DNA of 64,000 bases. Origin: Glandiceps talaboti. Taxonomy: Eukaryota; Hemichordata; Enteropneusta; Spengelidae. How positions within the stretch are numbered: the stretch's first letter is position 1; each line of letters begins with the position of its first letter. The DNA is taken from positions 7,191,742-7,255,741 of the forward strand of contig NC_135565.1 in assembly GCF_964340395.1 (NCBI RefSeq), written 5' to 3'. The position numbers were made by a program, and so were the translations under genes. The notes under the pieces were generated by a model, which did not search any database, had not been told where the DNA came from, and saw only the letters and a program-made list of their open reading frames with translations. Shown here one piece after another: positions 12,488 through 35,138 of the stretch.

Positions 12488-13529
12488 TTATACGGTAGTA
12501 GAGATTTGATAAAGATTGACATTATTTTATTCCTCGAATTCATTTCTATTTAATATGATCAACAATTTTTTACTGTGTGTACATATAAATGTGTAAGAAA
12601 TAGTAATTGTATGCTCGATTTAGTTTGAAGACAAACACATTTAAAAATCTATTTTCTTATCACAACCATTTCAGTGATGCTGTTTTACATCTCATCGGTC
12701 GCGTACAAGCAGAAAAAATACTAATGACGATTTATCTATGGAGAATATTTTAGTTTTAATAAGAATATCTCTTGAAGTATGGAGTATTGGAAACTCCTCA
12801 AAGTTTTGTTGACTCTGAATTGTAGTGAGCCGAAACGCTACAGAAATGCGTTGCTCACAAGTTGAGTCTGATTTTGTGATGTAAAGTTCCTACACAGTAA
12901 AGGAAGGAACCATAGTGGTATAGTATTTTATTGAACCTGCAGTACAAGATAAATATTTGAATTCAAATTTGAGTGTAAAACAGAGATCCGACCGAAATGA
13001 GCTGTATTATTGTCTATGCAAAAATTCCTTTCAAATTCCACATTAATTTCTGAAATACCTCAAATACTAAAAACCTGTATGATATAACTGCTAGTCCAAC
13101 TTTTTTTTCAATCGTAAAGTTGATTTTTATAAAAGACTAATGATATCACTTGTTTAATGAAATTATTAGCCTTTTCACGATTTTTGAGTTGTCATTGAAG
13201 AGTACCTGTATGGTAGATTTTACAAGTCAAAATTCAAAAGGGTTTAATTTTTATCTGTGTAAAATATAGGCTCGGCTGTGTGAGTGATTGTACAGTCTTG
13301 CCAGACGCTGTATGATAGAGGAGCTGTATGACAGAGGACTCTAAAGGTACTTCTTGAATAACCTCTCCATTTATCGTCAATTTTGAAAAGATAATCACTG
13401 CAATTCCTGCAATTCCAATCTTTGAAAATAAACTGCATGTCTCGAAATCAGACTGCTGTTCAAAAAATGAGCACACATCCATAATATTCCAAGTTTAATT
13501 TCTTTAATTGCTTGTCCTGTCTGTAATAT
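12488..13529. other. AT-rich stretch between 46-bp motif copies
   Basis: No exon or element end is recognised. The interval from the 145-bp module to the motif at 13530-13575 may be one mobile unit. Confidence 0.35.
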
Positions 13530-13575
13530 TGAAGGGGGTTACGTTAACAGTAGAGGTTACCCCCAATTTGTTACA
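13530..13575 (-). repeat. 46-bp motif, third copy, at the IR2 right-arm boundary
   Basis: Same 46 bases as the starts of the two 145-bp modules. On the minus strand it runs TGTAACAAATTGGGGG to CCCCCTTCA. It touches the first base of the IR2 right arm (13576). Complementary GGGGGTTAC and GGTTACCCCC ends allow an imperfect hairpin. Confidence 0.65.
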
Positions 13576-14234
13576 GTACGAATGGGCTCCAGGAATGTGA
13601 GCTCACAAAATATCGTAGCCTATTTTGTTACCAATCGTCCAACGTCATTTTGTCCTATTTCTAGATGTAATTTTGATAGAACATAATTATTTAACTTTAT
13701 ATTGCTATGAATTCATTTTTTAAAATGTGAACATATGAGGTTATGTCACCAAGGGTGCATGCTGCTCAAATGTGCTGTTGGCAGCTTGCCTGATAACATC
13801 ATATTTTGTCTAAGGAATTTCTGGTTGCCTCTAGATCAATTCTAAGTAGTCGGCATGGATTTTTTTTCACTATGAACGTTTTCTTTAATGATTTCTTGAA
13901 ATCGATCCAACGATAGCGAAGAAGATAAAGACCAAAGAGGATATTAGATGTCAGTGTAGGTGACATGGGACAGGATGTTTCAGACTGGTTTGCAAAATTA
14001 TTTCCCCGTGATCTGGGTGCTATTCGATCAGAGTTAGTCTAAAACGCACTGCAGGATATCATGTCGTAGTTTGCATGCAGAGATGGATGTTGATAGAAAA
14101 AAGCAACATCACGCCATCTCCCAGACTACTACAAAATATGATGTTCAGCCACATTTTACCGGCTGTATTATTCTAGACATGACATTACAGTACTCCTTGA
14201 CTGACTGATGTTGATTGGTTGTAGATATCAAATT
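13576..14234 (-). repeat. Inverted repeat IR2, right arm
   Basis: Reverse complement of 10567-11240 with scattered substitutions and small indels. Ends GTAGATATCAAATT, matching the AATTTGATATCTAC that opens the left arm. Confidence 0.8.
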
Positions 14235-15300
14235 TTTGGCCTCATGACATCGTGGTGGTTTTCATACAGGACAGCACAAAAGCTCTCCCCCCTCCCCAAA
14301 AACAAAAAAAAGAAAGACAACAATAACAACATCAACATTGTTCAGAGCTATATTATGTTCGTACATATACTTTATCTTTAACATTGTTGCACAGAGAAAA
14401 AAAAACCATATGCTAATAGGAAATTATGCTTTTTAGAACAAATCTTGTGGCGAGGGAAACAGTAAGGTCACAGCTAAAGTACAGAAATACCATTGCCAGA
14501 ACCACTGTTGTTGCACATATAAATTAATATTAAGCATAGTACAAAATAAAAAAAAAAGATTGACAATATCTGATTAGTTTTTGCAAGTAGTAGATATGTT
14601 TGGGAAAATATAAAATCATGGATACAAGTGTATAATCACTATTATTTGTTCATCATCTCATTACCACTTCATACTGGCAGTAAACAGAGTGATAAACTGT
14701 ACAGTTTGAGTGACCCCTGTGAATTTGAAATTTGCGCAGGTGTAGACCAATGAGTGACATCACATGCTCGTCCCACTTGCTAATTACCAATTCAAATATA
14801 CGTTTACTATACGTTTCACATCATGCCAACGAGCTCAACTTACAACAAACCTAGGTGTGTGATGAAATCAACAAAATACCCTCAGATCGTATTGTTTGCA
14901 CTGCTCATCCCAAATCACACACTCTAGCAAGAATGATTGATGGCAAAACCTATTATTGAACGGAAAGTCACCACCTTTGGAAATATTGTATACTGTCAGC
15001 ATGGAGTGGTAACGAGCTAATTGCAAGGAGGGATAAATATGTCGAGACTCATAATCATTATTGCATTAAAAAAATATTATCTAGACAACACCTAGATATT
15101 TACATTCGGTGACAAAACTACGATCACATATTTTAGACGAGTGCCTTGTTTTATGTTTTCTGATTCTGTTCGCTGGGTTTTTTTTCTGATTTTTTTTTCA
15201 TTTCACAATAATTGTTCACATCTTTTTTTTTTTATGTTCATACGCTATTATCGTATTTATCATTTCATTTGTTAGTCGATCATTGACTCGATTAGTCCCA
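14235..15300. other. Non-coding stretch with a diverged dispersed repeat
   Basis: The segment 14850-14945 (GTGTGTGATGA, then CACACTCTAGCAAGAATGATT) recurs at about 16633-16715. Several A and T runs. No exon supported. Confidence 0.45.
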
Positions 15301-15445
15301 AGTGGACTATATCAATGGTCTTCACCAGAAATATCTTATTATTTATATTTAAACATTTATTGTCTTTACTTAGTTATTATCTATATTTAATTGATTTGTG
15401 TTATATTATCATTGTCTGGTGAAATAAAATTCAATTCAATTTTAT
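15300..15445 (+). mobile_element. LINE 3' end fragment (same family as the LINE at 18.3-19.5 kb)
   Basis: ATATCTTATTATTTATATTTAAACATTTA here also follows the ORF end at 19480-19510, and the segment ends AAAATTCAATTCAATTTT, a short-repeat 3' end of the kind seen in CR1/Rex1-type LINEs. It is a 5'-truncated copy carrying only the 3' UTR. Confidence 0.4.
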
Positions 15446-16202
15446 ATGCAATTTTGTGCTTGAATATATGTATCAAATCAGGAAATGATGTAGGGGCTAA
15501 TTTGAAGTCTATGAGTATCCGCTTTCATTAAAATAAACAGTTCATATCAATAAGAGATATCAGAATTGGGACACATTTGCTATTACTACATTATTAGCAT
15601 ATTTGATAAGTGGGTTTTCGTTGGAGACTGAACAAACATAGCTCGATTTGATAACACCACAGTAGAGTAGGCTTGTTACGTATGTGAATTATAACATGTA
15701 TTTGACTCTATTTACCGAAGCGTATATTACCCAGGAGTACTCCTCCCAAACTTTAAAAAAAAAATAATTTCGGAGAATTACAGCTCATAGTATTAAATAA
15801 CTCGAAAAAGGAATATGGATAAAATAAGGAAATGTATGGTTTCGGTAGTTCCCCTTTTACAGAATAAATTTGTAATGAAATAGGTTGCTAAAAAAAATCC
15901 TAAATTAGCCATAGCACTCAATTAGGAGTGTCCATGTCATGGGATTATTCGATTGATTATTATTTGTGTATGAGACAGAAAGAAATGTATTGATACCGTT
16001 TTCAGTTTGTTGACAAATTTGTCATGGGATATATATTTATATTTTGGTAAATGTACCATAATAACTCCTATAAAACAGGGCCTCTGTAGTGACTGGTAAT
16101 ACCAGTAGTACGCCATCGAACTCAACTAGCCATATACCTCTTAAGAATCTTAGATAATTACGTGTGTGCTCGACAGAAAACAATCAGCACAACCCTCACC
16201 GT

Positions 16203-16225
16203 GTTTGTTTGTTTGTTTGTTTGTT

Positions 16226-16270
<45 letters not shown>
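16203..16270. repeat. (TTTG)n then (TG)n microsatellite
   Basis: Five to six TTTG units, then about 22 TG units. Confidence 0.95.
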
Positions 16271-16271
<1 letters not shown>

Positions 16272-16299
16272 GGGGGTGCATTCATTACACTATGGGCCA

Positions 16300-16560
16300 T
16301 TGTCTCTGAAGAGTCACAGCCCCATGAGGAAAGCTACCGGACCACTATTTGCACAATACATGTTATAATTATGGAAATTGCGGGCCAGTACTAATATGCA
16401 AGTACTGTATAAGCATGATATTTCAAAGCAATAGAATTAACTGAATTGAATAATAATGTTGTCAAAATTGTCATTTCTTCTTTCGTACGGAATATGATAT
16501 GAAACACAACTGGTTACAATTCCACAAATTTCAATTTTACAACCAAACCAGATCAGTCAG
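16300..16560 (+). repeat. Diverged direct copy of the IR3 right-arm region
   Basis: Aligns by eye with 17283-17540: TGAAGAGTCAC, GCTACCGGAC, TTATGGAAATTG-GGGCCAGT and TTTCAAAG-AAT in the same order. About 1 kb separates the two copies. Confidence 0.55.
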
Positions 16561-17347
16561 TCGAGACTGTCGAACTCGCTTCTGCCATGACGTTTTTGCC
16601 AGAGATACGCGTATGATAATTTAAAGCAAACCAAGGTGTGTGATGATGTAAATAGAACACGCTCGTTTTCTTTGTAGTGATCATTCCAAAGCACACACAC
16701 TCTAGCAAGAATGATTAATGATGGTACAACTCATTTTTGTTAAAATGTGTACTTTAAAGGTGTTTTTAACCAGCATGTTTTCCTTTTTATTTCCAGCGGT
16801 CCAGAACTGGGTTGTTTATGCAATTCCAGCTTTGGTTTAAATACTACAACATCACCAGAATTAAAATATTTAATAATAACTAAACTATAGCTGGTTTTAA
16901 GCTAATAAAATGGTAATGGATACTCTCCTACACTCATGCTCAATCTCTGTCGCTAATACTGCAGTTCACCATTAATCTGTACAACATCGGCAGTCTGGAC
17001 GTACTTGATAAACACTTTATGTTAGTTTGTTGTCCAATTGCTCCGTATACGTTTCATACTTTCACATTTTTTTAATAACTTCCATATTTCATTGGAAATA
17101 CCATGTAAATGTATCCGTTGATTTTTTATTTAAATTTGAAAACTATTGACTTTGAAACGACAATCATATGTATGACTAAATCGAATGAAAAACGCTAGGT
17201 ATCAAACCGTCCATGCTAGGTACGCGGTCTTCAGTATGTTGTGTGTACGAATATAACCAAACATTGTGAGCGTGATTGTGGACCAATGACTCTGAAGAAT
17301 CACTGACCCGTGGGAAAACTTACCGGACGGCAATTACAACAAAACGT

Positions 17348-17532
17348 TATAGTTAAGGAAATTGAGGGCCAGTTATAATATGTAAGTATTGTATAAAAAT
17401 AATATTTCAAAGAAATGATAAACACTGCAGCTGAATTTAAAAAAATAGTATTTGCAAAATTGTATTTCATCTCCTGGTCGGAATGTAGTATGAAATACAA
17501 TTGGACACAATTCAACAACTTTCAATTCTAAA
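17348..17532 (-). repeat. Inverted repeat IR3, right arm
   Basis: Reverse complement of 11717-11905 with only a few differences. The flanking sequence to the left (17283-17347) is shared with the diverged copy at 16300, which suggests this arm is the donor and the 11.7-kb arm the inserted copy. Confidence 0.8.
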
Positions 17533-18249
17533 TTTAGTGTAGAATTATGGAGTTTTTAAAAATGATATGTACATATTTACTTGACCAAAATTTCTACAAT
17601 GTAGCATATATTGTTGAAATTGCAGTCCTGTACGTTTCTCCAATAAACTCTTCTGCGTTCCTGGTGCGCAGGCCAGTAAGCATTTTGGGTCAGTTTCACA
17701 CAATGTAATATAGAGACGTGTCATAAATAGTGGTCTGTATGCAAATGTTTTTGTTCAAATATCGTCAATCGGCAGTCTACACACACGTGTACAAACTTAA
17801 AACCATGTGAACAAAGCATCATCCGTTCAACAAAAGAACAACGACGTGTAGTTATATTATGGACATCTCGTGACAATCAATTATTTTAGTTGCTGTGTAT
17901 TGTATGAGTCACTGTAAGTCTTTTTATACACGAGGACTGATATTGCTACTTTCATGGTCATCTGACATCGTCAATTTTTGTTGCATCAGATCTATAATTT
18001 TCGTCTTTAAAAATATGCAGTTAGATACAGCTGTTCTCATCTTAGCGTGCAATGGCTATTAAATGATGTATAAATTCAGTGAAACTGGTCACAAAATTTC
18101 ATGTTTAGTTATGCATACTAAAGATAAAATTAAACAATCGCTTACACAATGTCTGCTCTGTATTTGGTCACTGAGAGAAAATACTGAGTAATAGTGACAG
18201 TGTTTTCAGCCAGGGTCAGTTGGGAGGAGTGACAACCTTACTGGTCATA

Positions 18250-19520
18250 AATCGACTGGTTGCTAAGGGGAAAAGTTAAGCTGTCGAAGAATGTTTTGTG
18301 CGATCATGCAGGGATGGACTATGTGAATTTATTTGCGCCATATTCAGTTGGTCTTGGAAGATGTCAAGTCCTAAATACACTTAAGAAAGCGATCATAATT
18401 CATGTGCCAAAGCGTTCACTGGTTACTTGTTTTGAACGACTACCGTCCAACATTGATAGTTATGAAATGTTTAGAGACTCTAGTAAGTCGGTACATTAAA
18501 TCTAAACTCCCACCGTTTCTTGATCCATACCAATTTGCTTATAGAAAGGACAGATCAGTTGAGGATGCAGTTTCATTAGCATTATTCAATGTAACAAGCT
18601 TCCTTGACCAGAAAATACCTAACTATTCCAGACTTGTATTCATCGATAACAGCTCAGCTTTAAAATACAATTTCACCCTTTAAATTATATGACCAGATGA
18701 TATCGCTGGGACCTACTACTAGTGTCTGTAACGTGAGTGATTTTGTATTAGCTCGATCACAAGTTGGTAAAATTGGTAATAATTATTCGAAATCTCTAGT
18801 TCTTAATACTGGTACGCCTTAAGGTAATAATATATCTCCGATGTTATACTCATTATTTACCCATGATTGTGGTACTTCTGTCTGATAATAATTTTATCAT
18901 CAAATTTGCTGATGACATCACCGTGGGCAGATTAATCAAAAGAGATGAAACATGACATCATAATGAAGTGGACTGCATCATAACATGGTGCTCTGAAAAC
19001 AATCTTGAACTGAATGTCCAAAGATTATTGTAGACTTTCGAAGGAATTCATCTTATATTGTTCCTCTAGTCATCAACAACAAATAGTGCAGTATTTTAAG
19101 TTTCTCGGTGTTTACGTCTTAACCGATCTGAAATAGGAAATCAAAACTGATCATATTGTGAAGAAAGCACAGCAACGATTGTTTTTCTTAAGACGATTGA
19201 GAAGTTTCCATGTCAGCTAGCTACTGTTGGTCAAGTTCTACCGAGAAGTGATTGAAACTATCCTGACACTGTCAATCATCGTTTGGTGGAGCAATGCTAC
19301 AGTCGATGACCGGAAACGCCTCAATCGAATCGTTAGCATTGCCAGTAGCATAAATTGGTGCCAACTTCCTTCTCTTAATGTGTTGTACAACGCTCAAGTA
19401 AAGAAAAGTGTTCAGTCAATTGTAAAAGACGATTTCCATCCAGCACGTAATTTATTCCAACTTATGCGCTCAGGCATAAATATCTTATTATTTATATTTA
19501 AACATTTAAATTTGTGATAT
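18250..19520 (+). pseudogene. Decayed non-LTR retrotransposon (Rex1/CR1-like), reverse transcriptase remnant
   Basis: Coding pieces in order, spread over different frames: FERLPSNIDS; KCLETLVSRYIKSKL (18460-18510) and DPYQFAYRKDRSVEDA (18520-18570), the conserved block before the active site; LVFIDNSSA near 18640, the first catalytic Asp region; KFADDITVG with the FADD box at 18905-18916; ITWCSENNLELN near 18980-19015; IVDFRRNSS near 19030; VQYFKFLGVYV near 19090; VKFYREVIETILTLSIIVWW (19227 onward); and a C-terminal ARNLFQLMRSG near 19445. This order is typical of Rex1/CR1-clade ORF2. Frameshifts and stops make it non-functional, and the endonuclease part is absent or unrecognisable. A 3' UTR like that at 15300 follows. 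Confidence 0.8.
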
Positions 19521-19539
19521 TAAACTTAGTGAATAACAG

Positions 19540-20290
19540 AACATTGCACCCCGCATTGAGCTGACGATAGATTAGACCGTGCATTATGAGCTGACGATTA
19601 AACGGCCGCGGACGAGCTTTCATGTAGTTTTAATATTAATACCACTAAATCCCCAAGTTCAAGAGGAACATTCATTTTTACCTTTCCAGGTATACAAACG
19701 TGTGTCGATCACGTTTAGTGTTGCTTTGTATTGTATTGAATCCATTTAATTTTAACGTCGCACAATTACGGTATAGTTGTGTGTAGTGGTACTCTCAGTT
19801 GATTACGCAGTACGCCGACCATTGAATTACGGACTTTATTGCAACGTTTTACAGATTATGATACAAAAATAAAATGGTCCGATTATAAAGTACGAAAATA
19901 CCCTTGCCCATTGCTCACCAATTTAATTACCAATGGCGAGAAAAATGTACAGGGTGCAGTTGATAGCAAAAAGCAAGCCTGACCTGGCATTCAACAGCTT
20001 AGTGTCTCCGGTGCAGTTCAAGACAGTGCTGCCCGGATTTCGGATATAGAGAGGGACGACTTTCATTTAAAAAATCGAGTTTTTGCCTAAATCTGACATT
20101 TCTAACTTCTGGTCGTATTGCAGATATGTACATATGTCCCTGAGTGGAAATAGTTCACGACCAATGGTACGTTGACCTATACTTTCGCAATCCGATGCTA
20201 ACATGACCGTGTAGTTGATCGATTCCCTTTAAACTTACAACTGATAACTTGTCTACAATCTATACTCTACAATGCGTGTCGACGGCTGTC
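19540..20290. other. Non-coding stretch with no feature recognised
   Basis: Mixed composition with no exon, splice pair or element end that I can support. Confidence 0.45.
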
Positions 20291-20299
20291 TGTTGTTTG

Positions 20300-20307
20300 T
20301 TTCATGC

Positions 20308-20345
<38 letters not shown>

Positions 20346-20505
20346 CAATCAGTCAGTCAGTCAGTCAGTCAGTCAGTCAGCCAGCCAGCTAGCCTGCCTG
20401 ACTGCCTGCATGAATGCATGCATGTATGCATGTATGCATGCATGTATGTATGTATGTATGTATGTATGTATGTATGTATGTATGTCCATCAATCCACTCG
20501 TCCGT

Positions 20506-20559
<54 letters not shown>

Positions 20560-20698
20560 ATCAGTCTGGCAGGCTATCTATCTATCTATATATCTATATA
20601 TCTATCTATCTATATGTCTGCTTGTCTGTTTGTCTGTCTGTCTCTCTGACTGCCTGTCTGTCTGTCTGTCTGTTTGTTTGCCAGCCAGCCTGCCTGCC

Positions 20699-20742
<44 letters not shown>

Positions 20743-20762
20743 AGTCTGTCTGTCTGTCAAAC
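20300..20762. repeat. Compound tetranucleotide satellite block
   Basis: Successive runs of ATCA, GTCA, GCCA, TGCA/TGTA, GTCC, GTCA, TATC and CTGT/TTGT units, each differing from the next by one base. All three plus frames stay open for over 100 codons because no unit contains a stop, giving Ser-Gln-, Cys- and Tyr-rich artefact proteins. Confidence 0.95.
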
Positions 20763-20769
20763 AGACATA

Positions 20770-23180
20770 TGACATGTTTACTGGATATCAATGCGGGGTG
20801 TTGTGTCTGAAAGTGTCATATACACATCCTTTTTGCGTCGTATTCGTTCCTACTTCTCGGGTTTCTGTAACACAGGCAGTCCCAATTGAAATGCATTCAA
20901 GCGACACTTTAATGCAACCACTCTCGCAGGTGTACAAATCTAGATATATAAGTCACCCGGTGTGTTTAGAAGGTGGACACTTTTGTAACGTTGATAGTAT
21001 GAGTCATTTCAGGGTCACAATTTGTACCATTATTTAACACTTTAGGCCGCTTTATTTATATAAATCACCATAAAATCTGTATCCCGGGGAATGTTTTTTT
21101 GTCCATATGCTTTCTGGCCTAACGACCTTAGCTGATTTATGTTTTACATATCTCTTTCATTCATTTGCCCATTGAAACATGGTACATGGTACGTATTTGT
21201 TACTGTCAGTTCTACACCTCTGCTCTATCCATGATTCCCTATCAACGCAAACACAGCGACTGGTGTATACCAAAATACCACACAATATGTTTAAAAATAA
21301 GTTTGGTTTTCCTGCATATATACCCGACTTCTTATAATTCCCAATACGAAAGAAAAACGATGCATATTATTCACCTTCAAGTTAATCACTGTTACCGCTT
21401 TATTTGTAAACCATATCAGGGATGATATGAACACATAGAGGACCACTGTGACAAAGCTTATTCCCCGATCATTATTTAAAAGCAATGACTAGTCAGTAGA
21501 CCATCACACAGTGAGAAATACCTAGACCCGTTCAGAATGTTATTGAGAACTAGCAAACCAACATGTACTTGTATTCTGCTATGTTAATATATTAAATTAG
21601 CATTTCAAATTTCAACACTAAGACAATCAGGATCCGCAGGACCTAATGTAAAGCCATTGCATTTGTTTGCGTCACTGGTCATGGTCGTCGGACCTCCATG
21701 ATGCCACTCAAAATACATTAGTTCACGCTGTATATACATACTCAGCTTACGTTGTCACTACTCTATATTTTGCAGTGTCGTTTTAAATAGGTCATCTAAA
21801 TTGCTTAAATATTGTCGAAGTTGTTTCAATTCAGTGATGCATTTTGGCATGTTTTGAGAGAACGATCAATACATTATTGTCTACAAACGCCATGTCTGAG
21901 ATAACTGTAATGTCACGTGACAAACCAAACAGACTTCGAAAGACACAAAAATACAGTGGGACAATTTTTGTCATATGTTGATTTTTTTCCAGGGGTGAAC
22001 TAACCGTGTCTTACCTTATGATGACATCAACGGATTAGTGATTCGCTGACATGCGACGGTGTAGAGAACAACATTGATTCCGGGCAGTAACGAATGCTCA
22101 CTCCACATGTGTGACACTATTCTTCCCAGACAGTGTGTAATGTTGTTAACGTTGTCTCGTACATGCATGCATCTCCGACAGGACTCCCTGTTCGAAGACT
22201 AATTAAGAATTGCCCACAGTCGATCTGCAATAACATTTCCTGTCGACTCTTAACATATATTATCATCTTCACGATTTACAGTGATAGAAGCCAACATCCC
22301 GGTATTGTTGTCGATTATATCTTTCATGTCCAACAACCTTACGACTTCTCATAGAGAGTTTTAGATACTACAGGTTTATCCACATTCACCGCTGGGGGCT
22401 CTCTTGCCAGCTGATCAAGCACAACCAATTTGGGGGAGGGAGGGGGATGTTATATGGCTAACGAAATTCGCCTTTCTACATTTACATTAACTTGAGGGAA
22501 AATTCAGCAACCTGTCCGATATATCTCACCCTAGTGCAGTGACAACGATAAGGCTTTTTAAAAAAACATGTATGGCATAGTTAAAAGTTGTCGCGATGTT
22601 ATCTGATGTTGGCGCACCCTGTGCACAAACTACTTTTTCGATTACAGTTTTATGTGCCACTCGGTGCAGCAGATCCAGTCATACTCATCACATTTACACA
22701 TCCTCTGCTTAGGATTTACCCCGGTGGAAAGACATATGGTCAAATAGGACTTTTCGTATAGTACAGTTTTTCGTTTCTTTGTCTCTTGGTAATATCAAAC
22801 AAGGGGTGTCATCATCTTACAAGCATACATTATTGATTTGACACAATGCGATTCCGTCCACGTCGTAAGTTGCACATGGCGAGATAATATTCATACTGCA
22901 ACAGACCAGATGCAGCAAGGCTAGGTCAGAATTTACGGCGGGGGGGGGGCGAGAAAGTGGAGGCCTCGAAAACAAATGGGTCAAATGGTCCTTGAAAGGT
23001 TTGATGGTCTGAAGGGAAGGGCGGACGAAATATTTTGCTCATGATTTCAACCAAATTAAACCTGAGGAGCGGTCGTTTACCGAGTATATTAAAAATGCCT
23101 TACGGCTCAGCTGCATACCTCCGATCCTAAGACCTATATTCACTGGTTGGTTGGGTGACGGCCATGCGAATGTATTTCTC
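20770..23180. other. Non-coding stretch with short frames only
   Basis: No splice-supported exon found. An inverted relative of the 4780-4865 repeat is around 22650-22730. A poly-G run (about 9 G) is at 22940-22950. Confidence 0.45.
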
Positions 23181-23191
23181 TATGCATTCCT

Positions 23192-23477
<286 letters not shown>

Positions 23478-23479
23478 AT

Positions 23480-25360
23480 TAGTTATTGAATTGAATTGAA
23501 TTGATTTAAATGGCCTCCTGCATGTCCTTATTTGAAACAAGTGCTTACTGGAGGATCCGGAAGGGACACCCTCCCACAATCTCCCCAACAGTTATCATGG
23601 GGATGCTGTTTTTACCCAGAATAAATATTGAAAGATAAAACCCTGTTAACTAAGTATCTCCAAGTTTAGGCTACAGCCCAATGTGAGACCATTTTCGCAA
23701 AGTCAGCATATATTTGTAAACAATATCTCTCATTATTATGTATAGACGCTGAAGTTGAATTCCATTGTTAGTTTAATGTTTTTTACCATACTGTACATCT
23801 CATCAGAAGTGGGGGGGGTGTAACAGGGAGGGGGGGCTACATACATTCGTGGGTTAGATTCGGGGTGTCCATGACATTCTTTTGAGAGCGCGAAGGGACG
23901 GGGGCTGTGAAAAATTGTTTGACAAAAAGAATTTCTGGGCAGGCCCCCTGCCATAAACTCTGACCCCAACCTAATATTCAAGGTCGAATTTCTCAGGATA
24001 ATTACAAATTTGAATGTCAATTCAAGTATTCTATTTTGGTGATTTATTGTCGAAATAGTAAGGTCAACTGTGAGGTTGTCTAACTGTGTCGCTTATTTGT
24101 ATCTATCTAAACAGCACCTACAATTCTCAACTTCCCCGTTATACATCAATACACTTTCGTAACATGTACTCTGCGCATGGGGCTTTTACTTAGCGTCTTG
24201 TTCGGGCAACATATACACGTGTTTTTAGAATCAGTGAGCTTGAACGGACAGTAGTTATATTGGCTATCAATTACTTAAACGATTTAGGTAGTCAGGCTAA
24301 ATATAGAGTATATGTATGTTATTTTCTGGTTGAACACCTATTGTCTGAAGGCATGTTTGGCTACAGATTCGGTGATGCCTGAACAGTAGCATATATATAG
24401 TACACCTTTGCAGGCTTCAATGACAGACCTAGGGACGATCAGTGACGCTTTGTCAAAATGCCTGCTTGCTGGCATTACCGCTGTGCGGCATAGTGGCGAT
24501 GACGTGGTCATATATATGACCCTTATTCATGGTGTTGTCCCTTGACTTCTTATGTGGATTTGATATATATCAAAACCCTGAGCTTGGCCTCATTCCAGGT
24601 TCAGGTGCCAGTGGCTCACAGCTCCAAGGTCAGACCCAAGTGTTCTACCTCCAATGCTTTACAATACGCCACGCACATACTAGATGGACGTCTCAAGATA
24701 AAAATAGGTCATGCCTAATTATGAGCGTCATGGAAATGAAACAAAGGACACTAAACTTTAACATGAATAACATCTCCAGACATACGATATTAGGGTACCT
24801 ATTGTCTTGACACCCGTGTGAGCTATTGCAATACAATATACCAATTTCTCTAACTAGGTGTTTGGCGACATGTATCAATAGCGTCATGTTTGAACCAAAA
24901 TACATTAATTAAAAATTCATGACATGTTTCTTTCGCTTCCAAGGCTTGTCCCAAGGCGTTAGAATCACAAAATGAAAATGCGACATTCTCCTGTCTTTCC
25001 GTTAGATTTGTCCTCAAGTATATTTCAAATAATTACATGATAAAAAAGTTGATAAATCTCTTACATAAATACACACACGCCTCTGATTTTAAAGTCATGA
25101 AAGGTTTCAGCGTTTTTACTATAAAAACGATAAAGAGAACGTTGAATTACATAAATATATAAATAAGTCTAAATCACGACTTCACACAAGTCTGCTATAT
25201 ATTTGTGGTTGGTGACTTTAACTTGACAGTACTAAAAAAATAAGAAATATTCTGAAATACTACCAAAACCATGAATTTAGATAGCAACTGTTGCAGCCCG
25301 TTTTCCTCTGACCAAGCAAAATATACAGATTGTTGTTCAAATCGAAATAAAAATAGTATT
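23480..25360. other. Intergenic stretch downstream of the Ig gene
   Basis: AT-rich with G runs near 23810-23840. Plus-strand and minus-strand frames up to 94 codons (for example 23736-24020) have neither splice context nor recognisable content. Confidence 0.45.
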
Positions 25361-25370
25361 CACTTGATTG

Positions 25371-25376
25371 TTTATT
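25371..25376 (-). terminator. Candidate poly(A) signal of the Ig gene
   Basis: AATAAA on the minus strand, about 130 bases beyond the stop codon at 25508. A reasonable 3' UTR length, but it is one of several AT-rich hexamers nearby. Confidence 0.45.
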
Positions 25377-25507
25377 TTTGACTGTAGTTAGTATCAATCC
25401 ATATATTTCTTTTTTCTTCTTATTACATCTTGTATTTTCCCAATTGTCGAAGTTTCCCCCCTTAAATTAAAGGTGTGTACAAATGACAAGGTCTGCAAAA
25501 TATTTGT

Positions 25508-34328
<8,821 letters not shown>

Positions 34329-34599
34329 ATTTCAAGCCTTCTGTAAATAAATCGTAAAAAAGGAACGATCGAGTCATGTTACCATGTAAGTAAATTGATG
34401 ATAATGTATCGTTTAGTCGGACATAACATTATCAAATGGTTTGACATAAAGAAATTGCCGGTTATCATGTAATGCAAGTGTGATGATTTCTGGCAACACA
34501 CATTTGCACGCATGCACGCACACACTTTGAAACAGAAACAGACCCACACATAGACATAGACACTGACACTGACACAGACAGACACGGACACAGATACAC

Positions 34600-34691
34600 T
34601 CAGACAGACAGACAGACAGACATTCATACATACATACATACATACATACGTACGTACGTACGTATGCAAGCATACACTAGTATGATATATG

Positions 34692-34772
<81 letters not shown>

Positions 34773-34795
34773 TGTGTTTGTGTGTGTGTCAACAG
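34600..34795. repeat. Compound microsatellite upstream of the Ig gene start: ACAG, CATA, CGTA, (TA)n, (TG)n
   Basis: Lies about 270-470 bases upstream of the Ig gene start codon. The (TA)n core is about 44 bases and the TG run about 45 bases. Confidence 0.96.
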
Positions 34796-35020
34796 ACACA
34801 TATTCAGACTTCAGTAAATGATTATACACAATATATATGATGTTGAATTTGGCCATATGCCAAGTTGTTTTTGTTTTCCAAGAAATACGAGGCTTTGCAA
34901 TTCACCAAATTCTAACTAAGTGATATAAGGAACCATTCCAACGATTACGAGTACATTTTAGTGTTCTTAATTAGTTTTCACTTTCGTTTTGAATTTAGTG
35001 AACGCTATTCATCCAGCAAC

Positions 35021-35138
35021 ATGCATTGTCATAACTGTACAGTGCCTGCGTTCCTAGCCATGCCAGAGACCAAAGTCCAACACACAGTGAGAACCACTTT
35101 CCAACAAATTTGCTGCTCAGCGATCGTCTTTATAGAAG
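35021..35138 (+). CDS. Candidate first exon of a small plus-strand gene (exon A)
   Basis: ATG at 35021 opens 39 codons plus one base (MHCHNCTVPAFLAM... to FIE) and ends at an AAG/GTATGA donor, phase 1. An acceptor-like TTTTGAATTTAG lies just upstream of the leader. It would join in phase to the exon B candidate at 36289-36461, giving a protein of about 97 residues with no recognised domain. The evidence is only splice-signal and phase agreement, which has about a one-in-three chance of arising by luck. Confidence 0.22.

Noticed and set aside
20272-20810. Three overlapping plus frames of over 100 codons
   Set aside because: All come from stop-free tetranucleotide units (ATCA, GTCA, TGTA, TGTC).
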